Below are positions 25,601 to 35,372 of a DNA stretch of 64,000 nucleotides, in pieces. This DNA comes from Streblospio benedicti. Lineage: Eukaryota > Annelida > Polychaeta > Spionida > Spionidae. Each line of letters opens with the position of its first letter. Position 1 is the stretch's first letter. Location of the stretch: assembly GCA_019095985.1 (NCBI GenBank), contig CM032669.1, forward strand, positions 8,842,569-8,906,568. The letters are read 5' to 3'. The translations under genes were made by a program, and so were the position numbers. The notes below the pieces were generated by a model that saw only the letters and a program-made list of their open reading frames with translations, was not told the DNA's origin and ran no database searches.

Positions 25601-27744
25601 CATTATTCTTGTGTGTTTATCTTGCAAGAACTCAAAACAATGCCATTTGTCACTAGATGGTCTTTTGTCTTCTTTTACACACTTCATTTTTTATTTGTTA
25701 ATCAAGACTAATGGCCATTGCGTTTTGTAGGATCCTATAAAAGACTGAAATAAATCCAAGCGATATACTCTAAGTAGTATTAATGAATGAGCTAGGAAGA
25801 CGATATAAATGCCTAACTCAAACGCACTGGGTTTTTTACGTATTTTGAGTAGCTGTGCAGGAGCCAGCTATCATTTGTTACTAGCTATCATTTATCAGTT
25901 TGATTTAGTTATTTAAATGCATGATCATGTGACTTTGTAAGGTAGAGTGTGTGAAAAGTGTCATCACATGTGTTTGGGTACGATACAAGTTACATCATGT
26001 CCGTAGAAAACGACTTGTCATTCTCTACACACATGATGTAACTCGAACCATACCCAAACATATATGATAGTTAGGAACTCAATTTCTGCCACCTGGCTTG
26101 GGTATTATCTATTCATATAAATCTTATGTAACACACAGCCGGGCCGGACTATGACAATGTCATTATAATATTAGCCCTTATTCATACTAGTGTACGGTCC
26201 AATAAGCACTGCGCCTGTCTACTTGCAGCTCCAATGACGGCACATCGCGACGGTCCTCCCGCGCCATGAGCACGGACTCCAAGGTGCCGGGCTCGGCAGC
26301 GGGGCGTCGCCACAGCAGCGTGCAGTACGACCGCCTGCTGCAGAAAGAGCTGGACGCGGCAGCAGGTGCCGCCAGGAAGGCCTCGTCCGTGTCCGCCTGC
26401 ACCGACACCATGGATGGCGAGAAGCACGGCTTCGACCTGCCCGGCATTCAGATCAGTCGCTTCGAAACCCTCGATCTCTCTGACGGCAGGGCCAGCATTT
26501 GCTCTGCTGGTGGAAAGGGTTCCAAGCGCTATATCATCATACACAGTGACGTAGCGAGTGATTTTTCTAGACTTAGCTGTCCTTCAGACTACTCTCTAGC
26601 GGGTAGCAGGAGTTCTAGAAGTCGTAGTTCTAGAGCGTCAAGTAATGTGAGTTCTAGACTTTGGGACTTTTCCCCTCGGGAGTCTGAGTGGGATGCCGAT
26701 GTGTCGCTTGGGAGCAGGGAATCTCAGATGAGTGTGGTGAAACAAGACTGGGGCGGCGGGCCGTCAGACCCTCAAGATTGTCTGCTGTCGCCAAATGCAC
26801 CTCGTAAAATGTCGGTTGTCACGTTCGACATTGGCAGCCCATCGTTTAGACGCCACTCCAGTCCCGCTTATGCCATGAGAAGGAAAGACAGTGGTTCAGA
26901 GTGTACGTGCACTGGAAAGGGTCCTGATTGTGGGCCATCTGTTTTAAAAAATGGACATAGGGAATCTTGCCAAAGTATTCGCAACGGTAATGGACACGAT
27001 GAAATGAGGCTTTCATCTATACGGAAAAAAAGCGCAGACCAGTCAATATACTCTCTTCGTATTGATGAAGATGATGGAGAAGAAATGGAAGAAACTACAC
27101 CGCTAACAGGAAATATAGGTCAACAGACATCCCCCGAGACTGCTGTTATTATTCCCACACAGCGACCCCCTTTGAAGAGGAATAATACGGATGACTCTGA
27201 GGTAGAGCGCAGAGTCGCACGGCTTTTTCGAGAGATCGAACTCAGTACTACAGAAAGTGTGGATGAGTCAAAAATAAACAGTTTTTCAAGTGATTTTGAC
27301 TGCAAAAAGATAGAGACAAAAGAGATACAAACACAGACATCATTAGAGAAGAAAAGTCCACCAGCATTAGTTCATACAGTTCATACAGTACCAAATATAC
27401 TGTCTGCTGAAAGAGACAGGCAGAATTCTGCCGCCAGTGCTGGCTCGTGCAGTGATAACATGAAGGAATCGTTTGAAACAACTGACGACAATAATATAGA
27501 TGAGAACAGGGTGAAAAAATGTGGCAAAGAGAAGAAATCCAAGATTGCAGCCATATCAAGTGCCTTGGCAAACCTAGGCATTCATCGGTCGCATGGAGGG
27601 GCGGAGAAAAAGCATAAAAACATTCCTAAGCGATTGCTTCTCGCGGGCATCAGTGGCAGTTTTAATGAAGCAGAACTCGAGGCCGGCATCTGTGGCAAGT
27701 CTCCTCCTCCCAAGTACGAGGACATTATGAATAAAAATATATAG
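8101..27744 (+). CDS. TMEM200-like two-pass membrane protein, spliced, 5' partial
   Basis: Exons 8101-8244, 15512-15671, 16232-16357, 16979-17100 and 26229-27744 join with consistent phases (2, 0, 0, 2), giving 688 visible residues plus stop. All borders are AG/GT. The order is: Ala/Arg/Cys-rich cytosolic start; membrane segment 1 (around VAFFIIGVLITVFGF); short loop; membrane segment 2 after a conserved-looking LGP (around TAVMWVVGCIF); a basic juxtamembrane helix; then a roughly 500-residue Ser-rich tail with a Cys cluster (ECTCTGKGPDC), a Lys-rich stretch (KKCGKEKKSK) and a terminal PPKY motif. In TMEM200 proteins two membrane spans near the N-terminus are likewise followed by LGP and a long polar tail, so I infer kinship. 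That rests on recalled pattern, not an alignment. No in-frame ATG occurs in the 8101 exon, so an upstream start exon is missing. If that exon were untranslated, the ATG at 15522 would be the start. Another two-pass family is possible. Confidence 0.6.
8245..8340 (+). promoter_or_regulatory. Duplicated 5' splice-site region
   Basis: About 47 bp that includes the end of the 8101 exon and its donor is tandemly repeated with divergence: TTCACCAGGTAC at 8237 and TTCACCAGGTAA at 8284. The second donor (GT at 8292) would add 47 nt with an in-frame stop. So the first donor is the coding one, and the second could only give a truncated or decayed transcript. Confidence 0.45.
8500..8639. repeat. Foldback with CT/GA microsatellite arms
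   Basis: Nearly perfect inverted repeat: AATTATATTC plus a CT run plus TCTATGGCAAGCAAGCTCC, mirrored after a short loop by GGAGCTTGCTTGCCATAGA plus a GA run plus GAATATAATT. The inner arm is also found at 211-250. It lies in the first intron of the membrane-protein gene. Confidence 0.85.
8640..9436. other. Intronic, nothing recognised
   Basis: Intron sequence of the membrane-protein gene with no repeat or exon that I can support. Confidence 0.4.
9437..10777. mobile_element. TIR element bounded by TTAA, about 1.34 kb
   Basis: The left end TTAAGCTAGGGGCACAACTG and the right end, whose complement reads TTAAGCTATGGGCACAACCG, form imperfect inverted repeats of about 23 bp that include TTAA. A TTAA target is typical of piggyBac-like elements, but with TTAA inside the repeat this is only a hint. 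No transposase frame, so non-autonomous. A short array of CCAAATAAAT units lies at 10628-10660. Intronic. Confidence 0.6.
10778..11600. other. Intronic, nothing recognised
   Basis: No exon, repeat or hairpin supported. Confidence 0.35.
11605..11975. repeat. Direct duplication of about 185 bp with poly-T/poly-G tracts
   Basis: Two tandem copies (about 11605-11790 and 11800-11975). Each has a long T run, a G run, then GTGATAGGCCTACATAGTTC and AATATCTGCTTTTTGAA. They differ by scattered substitutions, so the duplication is not recent. Confidence 0.75.
12255..12782. mobile_element. TIR MITE, 528 bp
   Basis: GGCAGATCCAGG at left and its exact complement CCTGGATCTGCC at right, both followed inward by G/C-rich runs with GGGGCGC-type motifs. 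The interior is AT-rich and noncoding. No clear target duplication. Confidence 0.75.
12783..13551. other. Intronic, nothing recognised
   Basis: Intron sequence with a G-rich stretch near 13090-13150, up to the assembly gap. Confidence 0.35.
13552..13651. other. Assembly gap (100 N)
   Basis: Exactly 100 N, the usual placeholder for a gap of unknown size. It lies in the intron between exons 8101 and 15512. Confidence 0.99.
13652..15130. other. Intronic, probable old repeats
   Basis: Contains an AT dinucleotide run (14345-14371) and a TTTACCCGGCGTTGCTCGGG phrase near 14188 of a kind common in transposon ends. CCCCCCTTTCAAAATCC and CCTAGGCCTGACCCC near 15070-15100 look like a transposon terminus. 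No partner ends found. Confidence 0.3.
15143..15455 (+). repeat. Dispersed repeat R1, copy 1
   Basis: Starts AAAAGAACCGCTCATGCATG and matches the reverse complement of 20889-21140 along its length, sharing AATACGG-GTCGACACTGTTG and ATTCTATAGAATCTACGGAA. A frame reading ETFYRIYGNTRGPYDVC is conserved in both copies. Confidence 0.65.
15512..15671 (+). CDS. Exon of the membrane-protein gene (first membrane segment)
   Basis: Acceptor CTACTTGCAG, donor CTACAG|GTAGGC. Encodes GFPMSMSKRW, then the first hydrophobic span, then FSNTGIDPSHQVPLQ. GC and codon use contrast sharply with the surrounding AT-rich intron. Phase 2 in, phase 0 out. Contains the internal Met codons at 15522 and 15528. Confidence 0.75.
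16232..16357 (+). CDS. Exon of the membrane-protein gene (second membrane segment)
   Basis: Exactly 42 codons, phase 0 to 0, acceptor TTTGGCCAG, donor GTCCAG|GTAGGT. Encodes VLGPSCLTMTAVMWVVG and onward, then a basic Gln-rich helix (WKRQQQALELRDRVQ) that probably follows the membrane on the cytosolic side. Confidence 0.75.
16631..16850 (+). repeat. TA microsatellite plus dispersed repeat R2, copy 1
   Basis: A TA run at 16631-16657 is followed by CGTAGTTCCTGTTTAAAACC, TGGCTACAAACAATTGCAT, TAGACAAACAGTATCAGTC and ATTTTGAGACACC. All of these recur, complemented, at 59505-59735. Intronic. Confidence 0.6.
16979..17100 (+). CDS. Exon of the membrane-protein gene (juxtamembrane)
   Basis: Acceptor TCCCGTCTAG, donor CTGAG|GTGAGC. 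Encodes LHALAMDILNNPVISPGM then a basic helix ending RAQRAIDLR. Ends in phase 2, which exon 26229 completes as Ser. About 9.1 kb of intron follows. Confidence 0.75.
17528..17551 (+). CDS. Candidate 24-nt microexon of the membrane-protein gene
   Basis: Preceded by GTTTGATTTACAG and followed by GTAGCT. It is 24 nt long, so including it keeps phase 2 to 2. Read in the gene's frame it adds AQRAYELR after the split Arg, a near copy of AQRAIDLR at the end of the preceding exon (16 of 24 bases shared). This suggests a small tandem exon duplication used as an alternative cassette. No transcript support is available here. Confidence 0.45.
17552..18600. other. Intronic, nothing recognised
   Basis: Long fourth intron. 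No exon or repeat supported. Confidence 0.35.
18605..18870 (+). repeat. Dispersed repeat R3, copy 1
   Basis: TGGGTGTTTTCAAACTGAAT, CACATTGATTATGGGTGGAG, CTGTGGTTAAAA and GTTGTCCATTA occur in the same order and orientation at 21846-22090, with small insertions and substitutions. Confidence 0.65.
19543..20566. mobile_element. hAT-like TIR element, about 1.0 kb, with 6-bp direct flanks
   Basis: Left end CAGGGCCGTAGCTACATGA; the right end read in complement is CAGGCCCGTAGCCAGA. ATGGTT directly flanks both ends (19537-19542 and 20567-20572) as a target-site duplication. Both ends also share an AGGCGA/TGCCTCC-type subterminal motif. No transposase recognised. The CAGG start is common among hAT elements, though their duplications are usually 8 bp. 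Confidence 0.75.
20889..21140 (-). repeat. Dispersed repeat R1, copy 2 (inverted)
   Basis: Reverse complement of 15143-15455. On the - strand a frame runs from MYHMGRLCIAYTHDDNNETF through YRIYGNTRGPYDVCQ and beyond, while the similarity to copy 1 ends near DVC. Confidence 0.65.
21846..22090 (+). repeat. Dispersed repeat R3, copy 2
   Basis: Same order and strand as 18605-18870, about 3.2 kb away. Confidence 0.65.
22091..24130. other. Intronic, nothing recognised
   Basis: Intron sequence. A 79-codon open frame at 22277-22516 has no supporting feature. Confidence 0.35.
24132..24410. mobile_element. Small foldback/TIR element
   Basis: ATTGGGGCTCTTATAACCTT and CTTATGTAAT at left, with the inverted partner ATTACATAAGAAGGTTAAAC and AGCCCCAA ending near 24410. 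A related ACATAAGAAAGTTAAT lies at 24607, so remnants cluster here. Confidence 0.6.
24411..25950. other. Intronic, nothing recognised
   Basis: Intron sequence with a short CT run near 25108. No exon supported. Confidence 0.35.
25961..26069. repeat. Foldback element just upstream of the last exon
   Basis: CATCACATGTGTTTGGGTA and ACAAGTTACATCATGT at left are mirrored by ACATGATGTAACTCGAACC and ACCCAAACATATATGAT at right, arms of about 40 bp. It lies 160 bp before the acceptor at 26228. Confidence 0.7.
26229..27744 (+). CDS. Last coding exon of the membrane-protein gene (cytosolic tail)
   Basis: Acceptor CTACTTGCAG at 26219-26228. The frame is open for 505 codons and stops with TAG at 27742-27744. 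The in-frame ATG at 26266 is internal because coding continues upstream through SNDGTSRRSSRA. The tail is rich in Ser, Arg and acidic residues. Notable parts are a Ser/Arg run near 26605-26660, the Cys cluster near 26900-26935, a basic stretch near 27510-27545 and SPPPKYEDI near 27700. The PPKY sequence fits the PPxY consensus bound by WW domains such as those of NEDD4-family ubiquitin ligases (established for the motif, inferred for this protein). Confidence 0.85.
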
Positions 27745-29162
27745 TGTCTATGAGTGTGTCATTGTCCATTGCAGTATTGTAAACGATGTAATATCTTATT
27801 TGTATTTCATCTAGCATATACTTGATCATATCCATTGTCAGATGCAGGATTATCTTAAACAAACCTGGAACCTGGTCAGAATAACCAATGTCTAGCTAGA
27901 TTGTTTAGCATGCCACTGACATCATGTGTGCCAAACATATGTGGAGTTATGTTAGAATTGTAAATATGCATCCATCTGGCAGCATTATCTGCAACCTATA
28001 TACATGTGTATGTAATGACAACGATTTACTGATACAATTTTGTAAAGGCTTCAACATTTGATAGCTTCTAACTGCTGAACCCATAGTGCTCTATTACTTA
28101 TACATTCTATATCTCTATATTGATGAATACTTTATTCTTATACACAATATACGCTATTTTTGTATTCACTTTTATATGTAGACGTATATTATCGTATCTC
28201 TGATGGACCATTAGTAATAATACTGCCCCCTCTATTGAAACTTGCATTTTGCCAATGCCTTTCACAGGTTGCGCTTAATTAACTCACCGTCCTGTAAAAT
28301 GTTATGCATTTGTCTTTATAAGACTGTTTAAAATCATGACCGTGTATCTTAAATAATCTTTGCTGCTCAGTAAACAGCATCACAATTTGATACAAGTTCT
28401 TTCTTTATATAACAACCATGCTTGAAACTATTCTTCTGTGTATTGTGTTGGACCGTAACATAGTATCATCGTACATTTTCACCGGCTGTAACTTACGAAA
28501 ATTGTCACCACACACCTGAAAATAGTCTACAATGTAGCTGCCCTCAAATGTTAACACCATAACTTGAAAACATGCTGAAGAATTATAATTGTCGTTTTGA
28601 CCAAAACCGCTGCCACCATTCTTGCCCAAGAGATGCAAATGTCAATAATATAATGATGCCGATGTAAGTTCTAAACAGAAATGTATTTCATTTACTCCTT
28701 AACTCGTGAGTTCTTTATCAATTGTGATGTCTTTTAATGTATGAGCCGGATATTCAGAACAGGTTGTATTACAACTCCTTATACAATATGTGGTCTTTGT
28801 TTGATATTACCGACATGTATATCAGTAATAGCATGATCGTATTACGAGTTTTGTATAACAATAAATTATCTCTAGAGAATATAGCCATGTCAATAGGAAG
28901 TTGGTAAGGTTTTTGTTAGTAAAGTTCTTGTGCTTCTTAAATGAATGGCAGACTACATTGAGAACGCTGTAAAACAGTGTAAAATACCACATCACCAACT
29001 TGGTCGCTTTCGTTTCAGTAGATATCTCACAGAATACAGTCCTCTATCTCTAACGTCTACGTCATACACTTTAAAAGATGTCTGTTCGCTTCATGTAAAC
29101 CATATCTCGTGAAGACAGTGTAATTTTAGTAAATTTATTATAAATCAGATCTGTACAATAAA
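27745..29162 (+). other. Probable 3' UTR of the membrane-protein gene
   Basis: AT-rich sequence with no coding potential after the stop. AATAAA hexamers at 28860-28865 and 29157-29162 are the best poly(A) signals seen. The true transcript end cannot be fixed from sequence alone. Confidence 0.4.
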
Positions 29163-29634
29163 TCGTGCGATTTTGTTACATAGTTTTGTTAATTTGTCAG
29201 CAATAAATACACACAAAGAAACAAAAACAACACTCTCACACAATCCAAACAGACGTAAGTGCGCCCGTAAACAAGACTGCGCCTACTTTTTTCTTACTTA
29301 CGCCCAAACGACATCAGCCACACCTTTCATGTTTTCCACCATTTTGAAGCCTTTCACATGACAATAGATGGCTCTCTCTTGTTATTCACGCCGGTCGTGG
29401 GCGAGTGCATTATGCTATGAGTCTGTGACGTGAGAGCTTTGAATGGTTGTGACTCACAGCGGGCCATGTCTTACGTGGGAGCCGACGTCGGCAGAATTTA
29501 TTAACCACGCGGGAGAACGTAAATGCAACATTGGTGGTGACTTCCGGAGACCTTGTGTTGCAGTTAGCAAACGTGCTGGTATTTTAGGTTATGGAGTGTA
29601 GGTTGAACGGTAGATATTAATCTATATCATTGTG
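29163..29634. other. Intergenic, nothing recognised
   Basis: No feature supported between the probable 3' UTR and the foldback element. Confidence 0.35.
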
Positions 29635-30064
29635 TTTTATACACAACACTATTCTACTCACTGCCTTTATTTCCAAAACTCAAAACACCTCAAAACAATA
29701 ATAATATATAAAACTAGTTTTCGAGATCCTTAGTCTCCTTTTCAATAACAACTAATGAAATTAAATTAATGAACTTATATATCAATAACTATGTCAAATT
29801 TACATAAATTCCCTCAAGCATTTTACATTATTAAATTTCTTTTTTGTATTTAACACTCTATATAAATCTATCTTCTTTAAGCTAAAACTATATTGTTAAA
29901 TTCATTACAATTGAAACATCTATACAATAAGGTTTAAAAACAAAACATGTTTTTAAACCTTGTTTTAAACCTTATTGTATAGTTTTATATATTATTATTT
30001 TTGTTTTGAGGTGTTTTGAGTTTTGGAAATAAAGGCAGAGAGTAGAATAGTGTTGTGTATAAAA
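29635..30064. mobile_element. Long-TIR MITE, 430 bp
   Basis: Inverted repeats of about 85 bp begin TTTTATACACAACACTATTC at left and end GTGTTGTGTATAAAA at right, with only scattered differences. A second inverted pair inside, CTATACAATAAGGTTTAAAA and its mirror (near 29921-29985), makes a nested hairpin. No coding capacity. Confidence 0.9.
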
Positions 30065-31304
30065 TGAGACCTCATGCTGCATACCAGGTACATTCGATTT
30101 TACAATATATTATTATAGCTTAAAGACATTGGATCTTTGGAAATTCGTGCTAATTTTCAAGTTTTACTACTGGTGACCTGTCACTCTCCCCACTAAGGAT
30201 AAGAATAAGGACAAGGATTAATTTATTTCGTACTTCCATCCATACTCAATAGTGAATTATATACATATATACAGAACGTACAAATTTACGTGAAATATGT
30301 TTGCTAAAGCAATTTAATTACATTATATACTCGCTTCTTTCAATATAAAAGACAACGGTGATTGGAAATGCAAATAGGACGAGTTTAAAATACAACTGAC
30401 TAGAATATTATCACAATCTTCCCATCTAGTATATAGGTTAAAAATGCATGTTCTCAACAAAACATGAAAGCAATCAGCATTAATATTCACAAACAATTGT
30501 GAAACACTACATCTCCAACAAATGTCTAAAAGGTGTGTCAAAGGCAGCTCTGAATAGCACTTTTATCAAAAGAAGACCACAGCGAGCTACAGTATAAGTT
30601 GGTGTGGTGCAATATGATTTAAATAATAAACATTTGATGTCATTCGTGCAGCCTCTGATAGGCAAGCTTTACTGTACCCTTGACCTTTTTGGACGGTTTC
30701 ATCACATACATGTCATGTTTTCCCATTTTGATAGTGATATTTACACACCTTATACATTTTTCTTTTAATTTCTAATTATATACAAATGACATTTTATTGT
30801 ATTACATTCAATTGTAAAAACACTGCAATACATAAGTATCATACAGTCCACATTGTAGCATGTCTTGCAATATCCGGTCACAACTGTATAAATAGTCAAA
30901 TATAAAATTAACATATTTGTATTTGTGATAATGCGTTAACGTTCTATTCAAGATTACCAACACTGTTAGTTTCACAAAATACAAATGTATTATGTAGCAC
31001 ACGAGTTATGCGATGACTTTCACAGAACCTGCACACGTCATATGTTTTACCCTGCTTTATTCAGCTCCAAATGCCACAAAGTTCACCTCTCAGCACTCTG
31101 CCAAACGCTCTAATTGAGACTGGAGAAGGAGCACCATCAAAGGGCCCCGTGGGCTGTGATCTTAGTGCTTGCTTATAGTCATATGTTTACACATTATGAC
31201 GTGACATGCATCTTTCAATTACGTCAGTGTGTCTGCCCTTGTTACACCGACACGTTGGTATCATTAGTTTCGGTCTCAATCACGAAAAGCTGGCTGGTAA
31301 CAAT
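30065..31304. other. Intergenic, nothing recognised
   Basis: AT-rich, no supported feature up to the gap. Confidence 0.4.
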
Positions 31305-31404
31305 NNNNNNNNNNNNNNNNNNNNNNNNNNNNNNNNNNNNNNNNNNNNNNNNNNNNNNNNNNNNNNNNNNNNNNNNNNNNNNNNNNNNNNNNNNNNNNNN
31401 NNNN
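31305..31404. other. Assembly gap (100 N)
   Basis: Exactly 100 N. Flanking sequence has GGGTGACA-type motifs on the right side (31411 and 31460). Confidence 0.99.
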
Positions 31405-34050
31405 TATTTGAGGGTGACAGTATCGTGTCACCAGGTGATGGAATAGTGTTATCTATTGTAGGGTGACACAATGTGTTACCTTCCTGACTAGATATTAAAT
31501 ATTCTGTATATTTGGCCTACAGCACTAGGTCTCATTATGACAGTATGACTATTGACAATATATCTATAGAGGCTGTCACAATTGTATTTTCCCTTCACCT
31601 TTCACCTTTGCACTTGATATATGTTTGACATGAGCGGTTTTTGTAATAATAGAAATAAAACCTATTTTATACAAGGTCTTTTGATAGACTAGAATGATAC
31701 AATTTTAATATGTAAATTGGATGCTTTTATTAGAGATTGTTATTTTAAAAAATACATGGATTGAGTCTATTAAAAAGTAGGGGATTTTAATTAATGATTA
31801 TTTTAATGTAAATCAATGTGTCTCATAGGTTTTGTAACCAGCTAATGATTTTATTTAGAATTGCTATATTTTATGATTTATCATATCAGGTAAATAATAA
31901 CTAAACTACCACTAGAGGGTTTGACACTAACTTTTTTTCAGTTGCAGGTCAAGTGGTGTGCCAAATCTATGTGACCTGGTCTAATCTTTATGTGCCCTGA
32001 AATTTTTTAGCTAAACCGCAGACGATAAAACCAATAAAATCAAGTCAAAAAAATTATTTAACTATCAGATCAACATAAATACTTCTTTTATAAAATATAA
32101 GTGTCAGCATATGGAATACCAACAATGTGGGTATGACTATCGACTAATAAAGTTGGCTTAAATATAAGAACTTGTATATTTTATGGCATGCAGGAGCCCA
32201 AGATTTGATGTGTACTGTTTTAGATTGTATGTGCCTAGGACACCAGGGCACTAGCTAACGTCAAGCCGTGTGTGTTTGCAATCACTTTCTTTGCAAAACA
32301 CATAGCTGATTTAGACATGCCATACTTAATACTTTAAATAGTCAAATCCAGTTGCTTAAACCATGTTTTTTCACCACTCTACAATTTTCTATTAAGTAAG
32401 TTTCATGTCCATGTGTATTTTTCTGAATTTGAAACTATAAACAATGATGGCAAAAGAATTTAATTAACATTGATTGCATGTACGTAGGTTTTTACCACTC
32501 TACAATCTCCTATTGAGTTTTTTATATCTGTGTGTAGTTTTCTGGGTTTGAAAATGTAAAAATAGATTGATAAACAAATGGAATGAAATTTGGCATTTTT
32601 GTGGTTTTTAAATCCTCAAACAAATCTCATTTAGATTCATTTAAGTCATTGAACAGTTTGCGGATGAATAAAAATGGGGTACTGGGAAGTGATCAAATAT
32701 CAACTTTACATTTTACCATTCTAATTTCCAATTTACAACAGACTCCAATGTTTTACATTAGAAATTATATTGTGAAAGCTCCAGTATAGTTTACAATGCA
32801 GCTTGATCCTGGTAACATTTTCATGAGGTGGGAACTTTTTGCAATGTGAGAACATTTCGTGGCAGTGGGACTATTATCTGTGTTAAAACAGTGTAGTAAG
32901 TAAAATTGAATTTTTATTTTGAGGTGTACAAAGTAGCTTTTTTATTTTGTCTTTAATGATAACCATTGAAACGATCACAGTCGCTCGATGAAAATATAAC
33001 AAATTACTTGTGTAAATGGTGCCATGCTCATTTTTGAGTTACTAGGCAATTTGTGAAGCATCCTCAGGAATGGATTTTACATTGAGATATAAAGTACCTT
33101 CTAAAGTACTCTTTTAAAACATATTCTTTGCAATACGTTTGTATTTCTGTAACAAACATTTTAAGAAATACTGATTCAATAAAGGTGTGTATCCATTTAA
33201 TTAAGAGAACTATTTAGGGTTGTGTGCTATTATAACTTCAAAAATGAGACTAAATACCAAGAAACATGAATATGTTGTCAAAATATAACTGCTATTGATT
33301 TATTATATTCTGGAACATTACATACTTCTCCATCAACAACCCAAAAACAATCATATTGGAAAGAAGAGAGACTTGAGAAGAGAACCTCTTAATGTATCAT
33401 ACTTGGAAATCAATGTCCAGTTGATTTTTGTTATGTGGTATAAAGCAGTGGGTCTCATGATTCAATTGTGTTCATGCACTGAATGCAGCTGGCCCGACTC
33501 AACATTCATTGTCCCGAATATAAAGCCGTGAAGAGCTTCCTTTCCAGCTTGTGTTCTCCACTCTACCCTCTGTTTCACCCCCTTTTTACTTTTTACTATT
33601 CATTAATTGAAAATCAAAAAAACAAACAATTGTAAATGAACTGTATTGTATTTTATTTATTGAGATGAGGTAACCGTAAACCATTGTGATTTTCTTTCAA
33701 TCCCATCTCTTTGTCCATTATATGTATGAATGTATGTATGAACATATTCCTTTTTCATTGAGTTTTCACCAAACTTGTACGGTAATGTAACCAGTTTCTG
33801 GCCCCTAAAAATTACTGTTATGTCATAGAATCCAAATGCAAACAAAATCGTAAAAATCCTTTTGAGTGTATGAAGAGACCACTAAAACTGATATATATGA
33901 ATTTGATTCTGTATGAAATAGCATTTACAGTTTTGAATCAAGCCCCTGACCATGGTGTTGAACCGTGACCCCACCCCAGAAGTTACTAGTGGAACAATAA
34001 TGGATCATTTTTCATTGATTTTTTTGCATTAATAACAATTAGTGACACTA
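31405..34050. other. Intergenic, with a diverged tandem duplication at 32369-32570
   Basis: TTTCACCACTCTACAATTTT and TTTTACCACTCTACAATCTC start two related units of about 115 bp. Otherwise AT-rich without genes. Confidence 0.4.
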
Positions 34051-35370
34051 AGGGAAAAATCATAAATAATGATACCGGAAGGGTCGTCCATTTTTAGGGG
34101 CGCGAGGAAAAAGTTAACCGACCACCCCATCAACATTTTAAAAAGTTGAGTGACCCCCCCACGCTCCGCTAAAGAAAAAGTCCTCTATATAGTCGTTGCA
34201 TTGCTAAAAGAAAATTTTTGAAAAAAAAACATACCGTAGCGTGATAAAAAATTTCAGCGACCCCACCCCCAAAGGGAATCAGAAAAGTTGGACAACCCCC
34301 CCACCTTTTTGGACGACACCACCGGTATCATTTTTAAAGCCGAGCTTCGCAGAAGTCTTGAGCTTTATAGCCGTCGTAGGCATTCCATTGTGTTCCCTCT
34401 CCACCGCCTACTACGTTTACTATAAGCACATCCGCGCTGAAATTAGTGCCCAATTTGAATATTATCAATGAAACTGAAAGCGGCCGACAATCCTGAGACA
34501 ATCGCCTATGTTAATGAGCTGGGAAAACGTCGTAGCCATCAAAATTAATACGCTGAGTTATTTAAAGCATTAGCAACAGCGGGTAAAACCGCCATTAATG
34601 CGCTTACAGTTATAAAAAATAATCGTTTTACCCACTCTGCAATGTGCAGACAGATTTGTAGTAAGTGATGCATGTTGATGTTATTTCTTCTGCCTATGCA
34701 TGTTAAATATTATTCAAAATGAAACAAATGTTCTTGATTTAAGATCAATGATTTGGAAATGCTGATAAAATATTACAGCCGTCTTATGGTGTGTGAATAA
34801 ATAAAATATGAAAAACATTACTTAAACCATTGTACTTTATTTCACTATAAGTCATGGTTACTCAGCATAAACGTGAGCACTGGAGTTATTTTTAAAATAT
34901 TATTTATTGAAACTGTTCATCATCATGGTCAAAATTTACCGCAAAAATATTGGCCCATCAAGTACAGAATTGACCCATTGATTTGCCTTACCAAGGGGCC
35001 AATTGTCCCACTACAAGTTTAGACCAACAAGAACTCTGCTTTATTATGTCCTGACACAGTTATGTACACAGATAAGGAGTATTTTTAGAGAAAATGAAAT
35101 GATTGTGCTAGACTAGTATTTGCCTTATGACTCACCATAAGCTGGAAAAAGACAAATAGGATGGGTTATAAAGTGTTATGCAGTGCTGACTATCATCAAG
35201 GGGATGAATTTGTATTTAGTCATCTATCTAGGGGTAGACAATGTGTTGCTAACTGTTTTATATTTCTACTGACTGCATTTGAAGAAAATTTTACTATGCA
35301 CTCCCAGCCGCATAACATTCTCAAGCTCGGCTTTTCAGGACTCTCAGTCCTTTGATTTATGATCGTTCCC
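34051..35370. mobile_element. TA-flanked MITE (family M2) enlarged by an internal insertion
   Basis: Starts AGGGAAAAATCATAAATAAT and ends ATGATCGTTCCC, with TA at 34049-34050 and 35371-35372. Its first about 280 bp are the reverse complement of the compact copy at 63214-63514, and the last about 15 bp match the other end of that copy. About 1.0 kb of unrelated sequence (34338-35355) sits between. TA targets point to a Tc1/mariner-type mobiliser. Confidence 0.75.
34338..35355 (+). mobile_element. Virus-like fossil insert, with herpes tegument-type protease relic
   Basis: Insert inside the M2 element with short mirrored ends (AAAGCCGAGCTT and AAGCTCGGCTTT). Frame 35161-35355 holds YHQGDEF and, further on, SRGRQCVANCFIFLL. 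The GRQC-x-N-C phrase resembles the catalytic cysteine region of the herpesvirus large-tegument-protein protease family (Pfam Herpes_teg_N), which also turns up in invertebrate mobile or endogenised sequences. Near 34469 two short frames overlap as ATGA, one of them with a membrane segment. The piece is fragmentary and broken; I treat it as a fossil. The family call rests on one motif. Confidence 0.35.
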
Positions 35371-35372
35371 TA

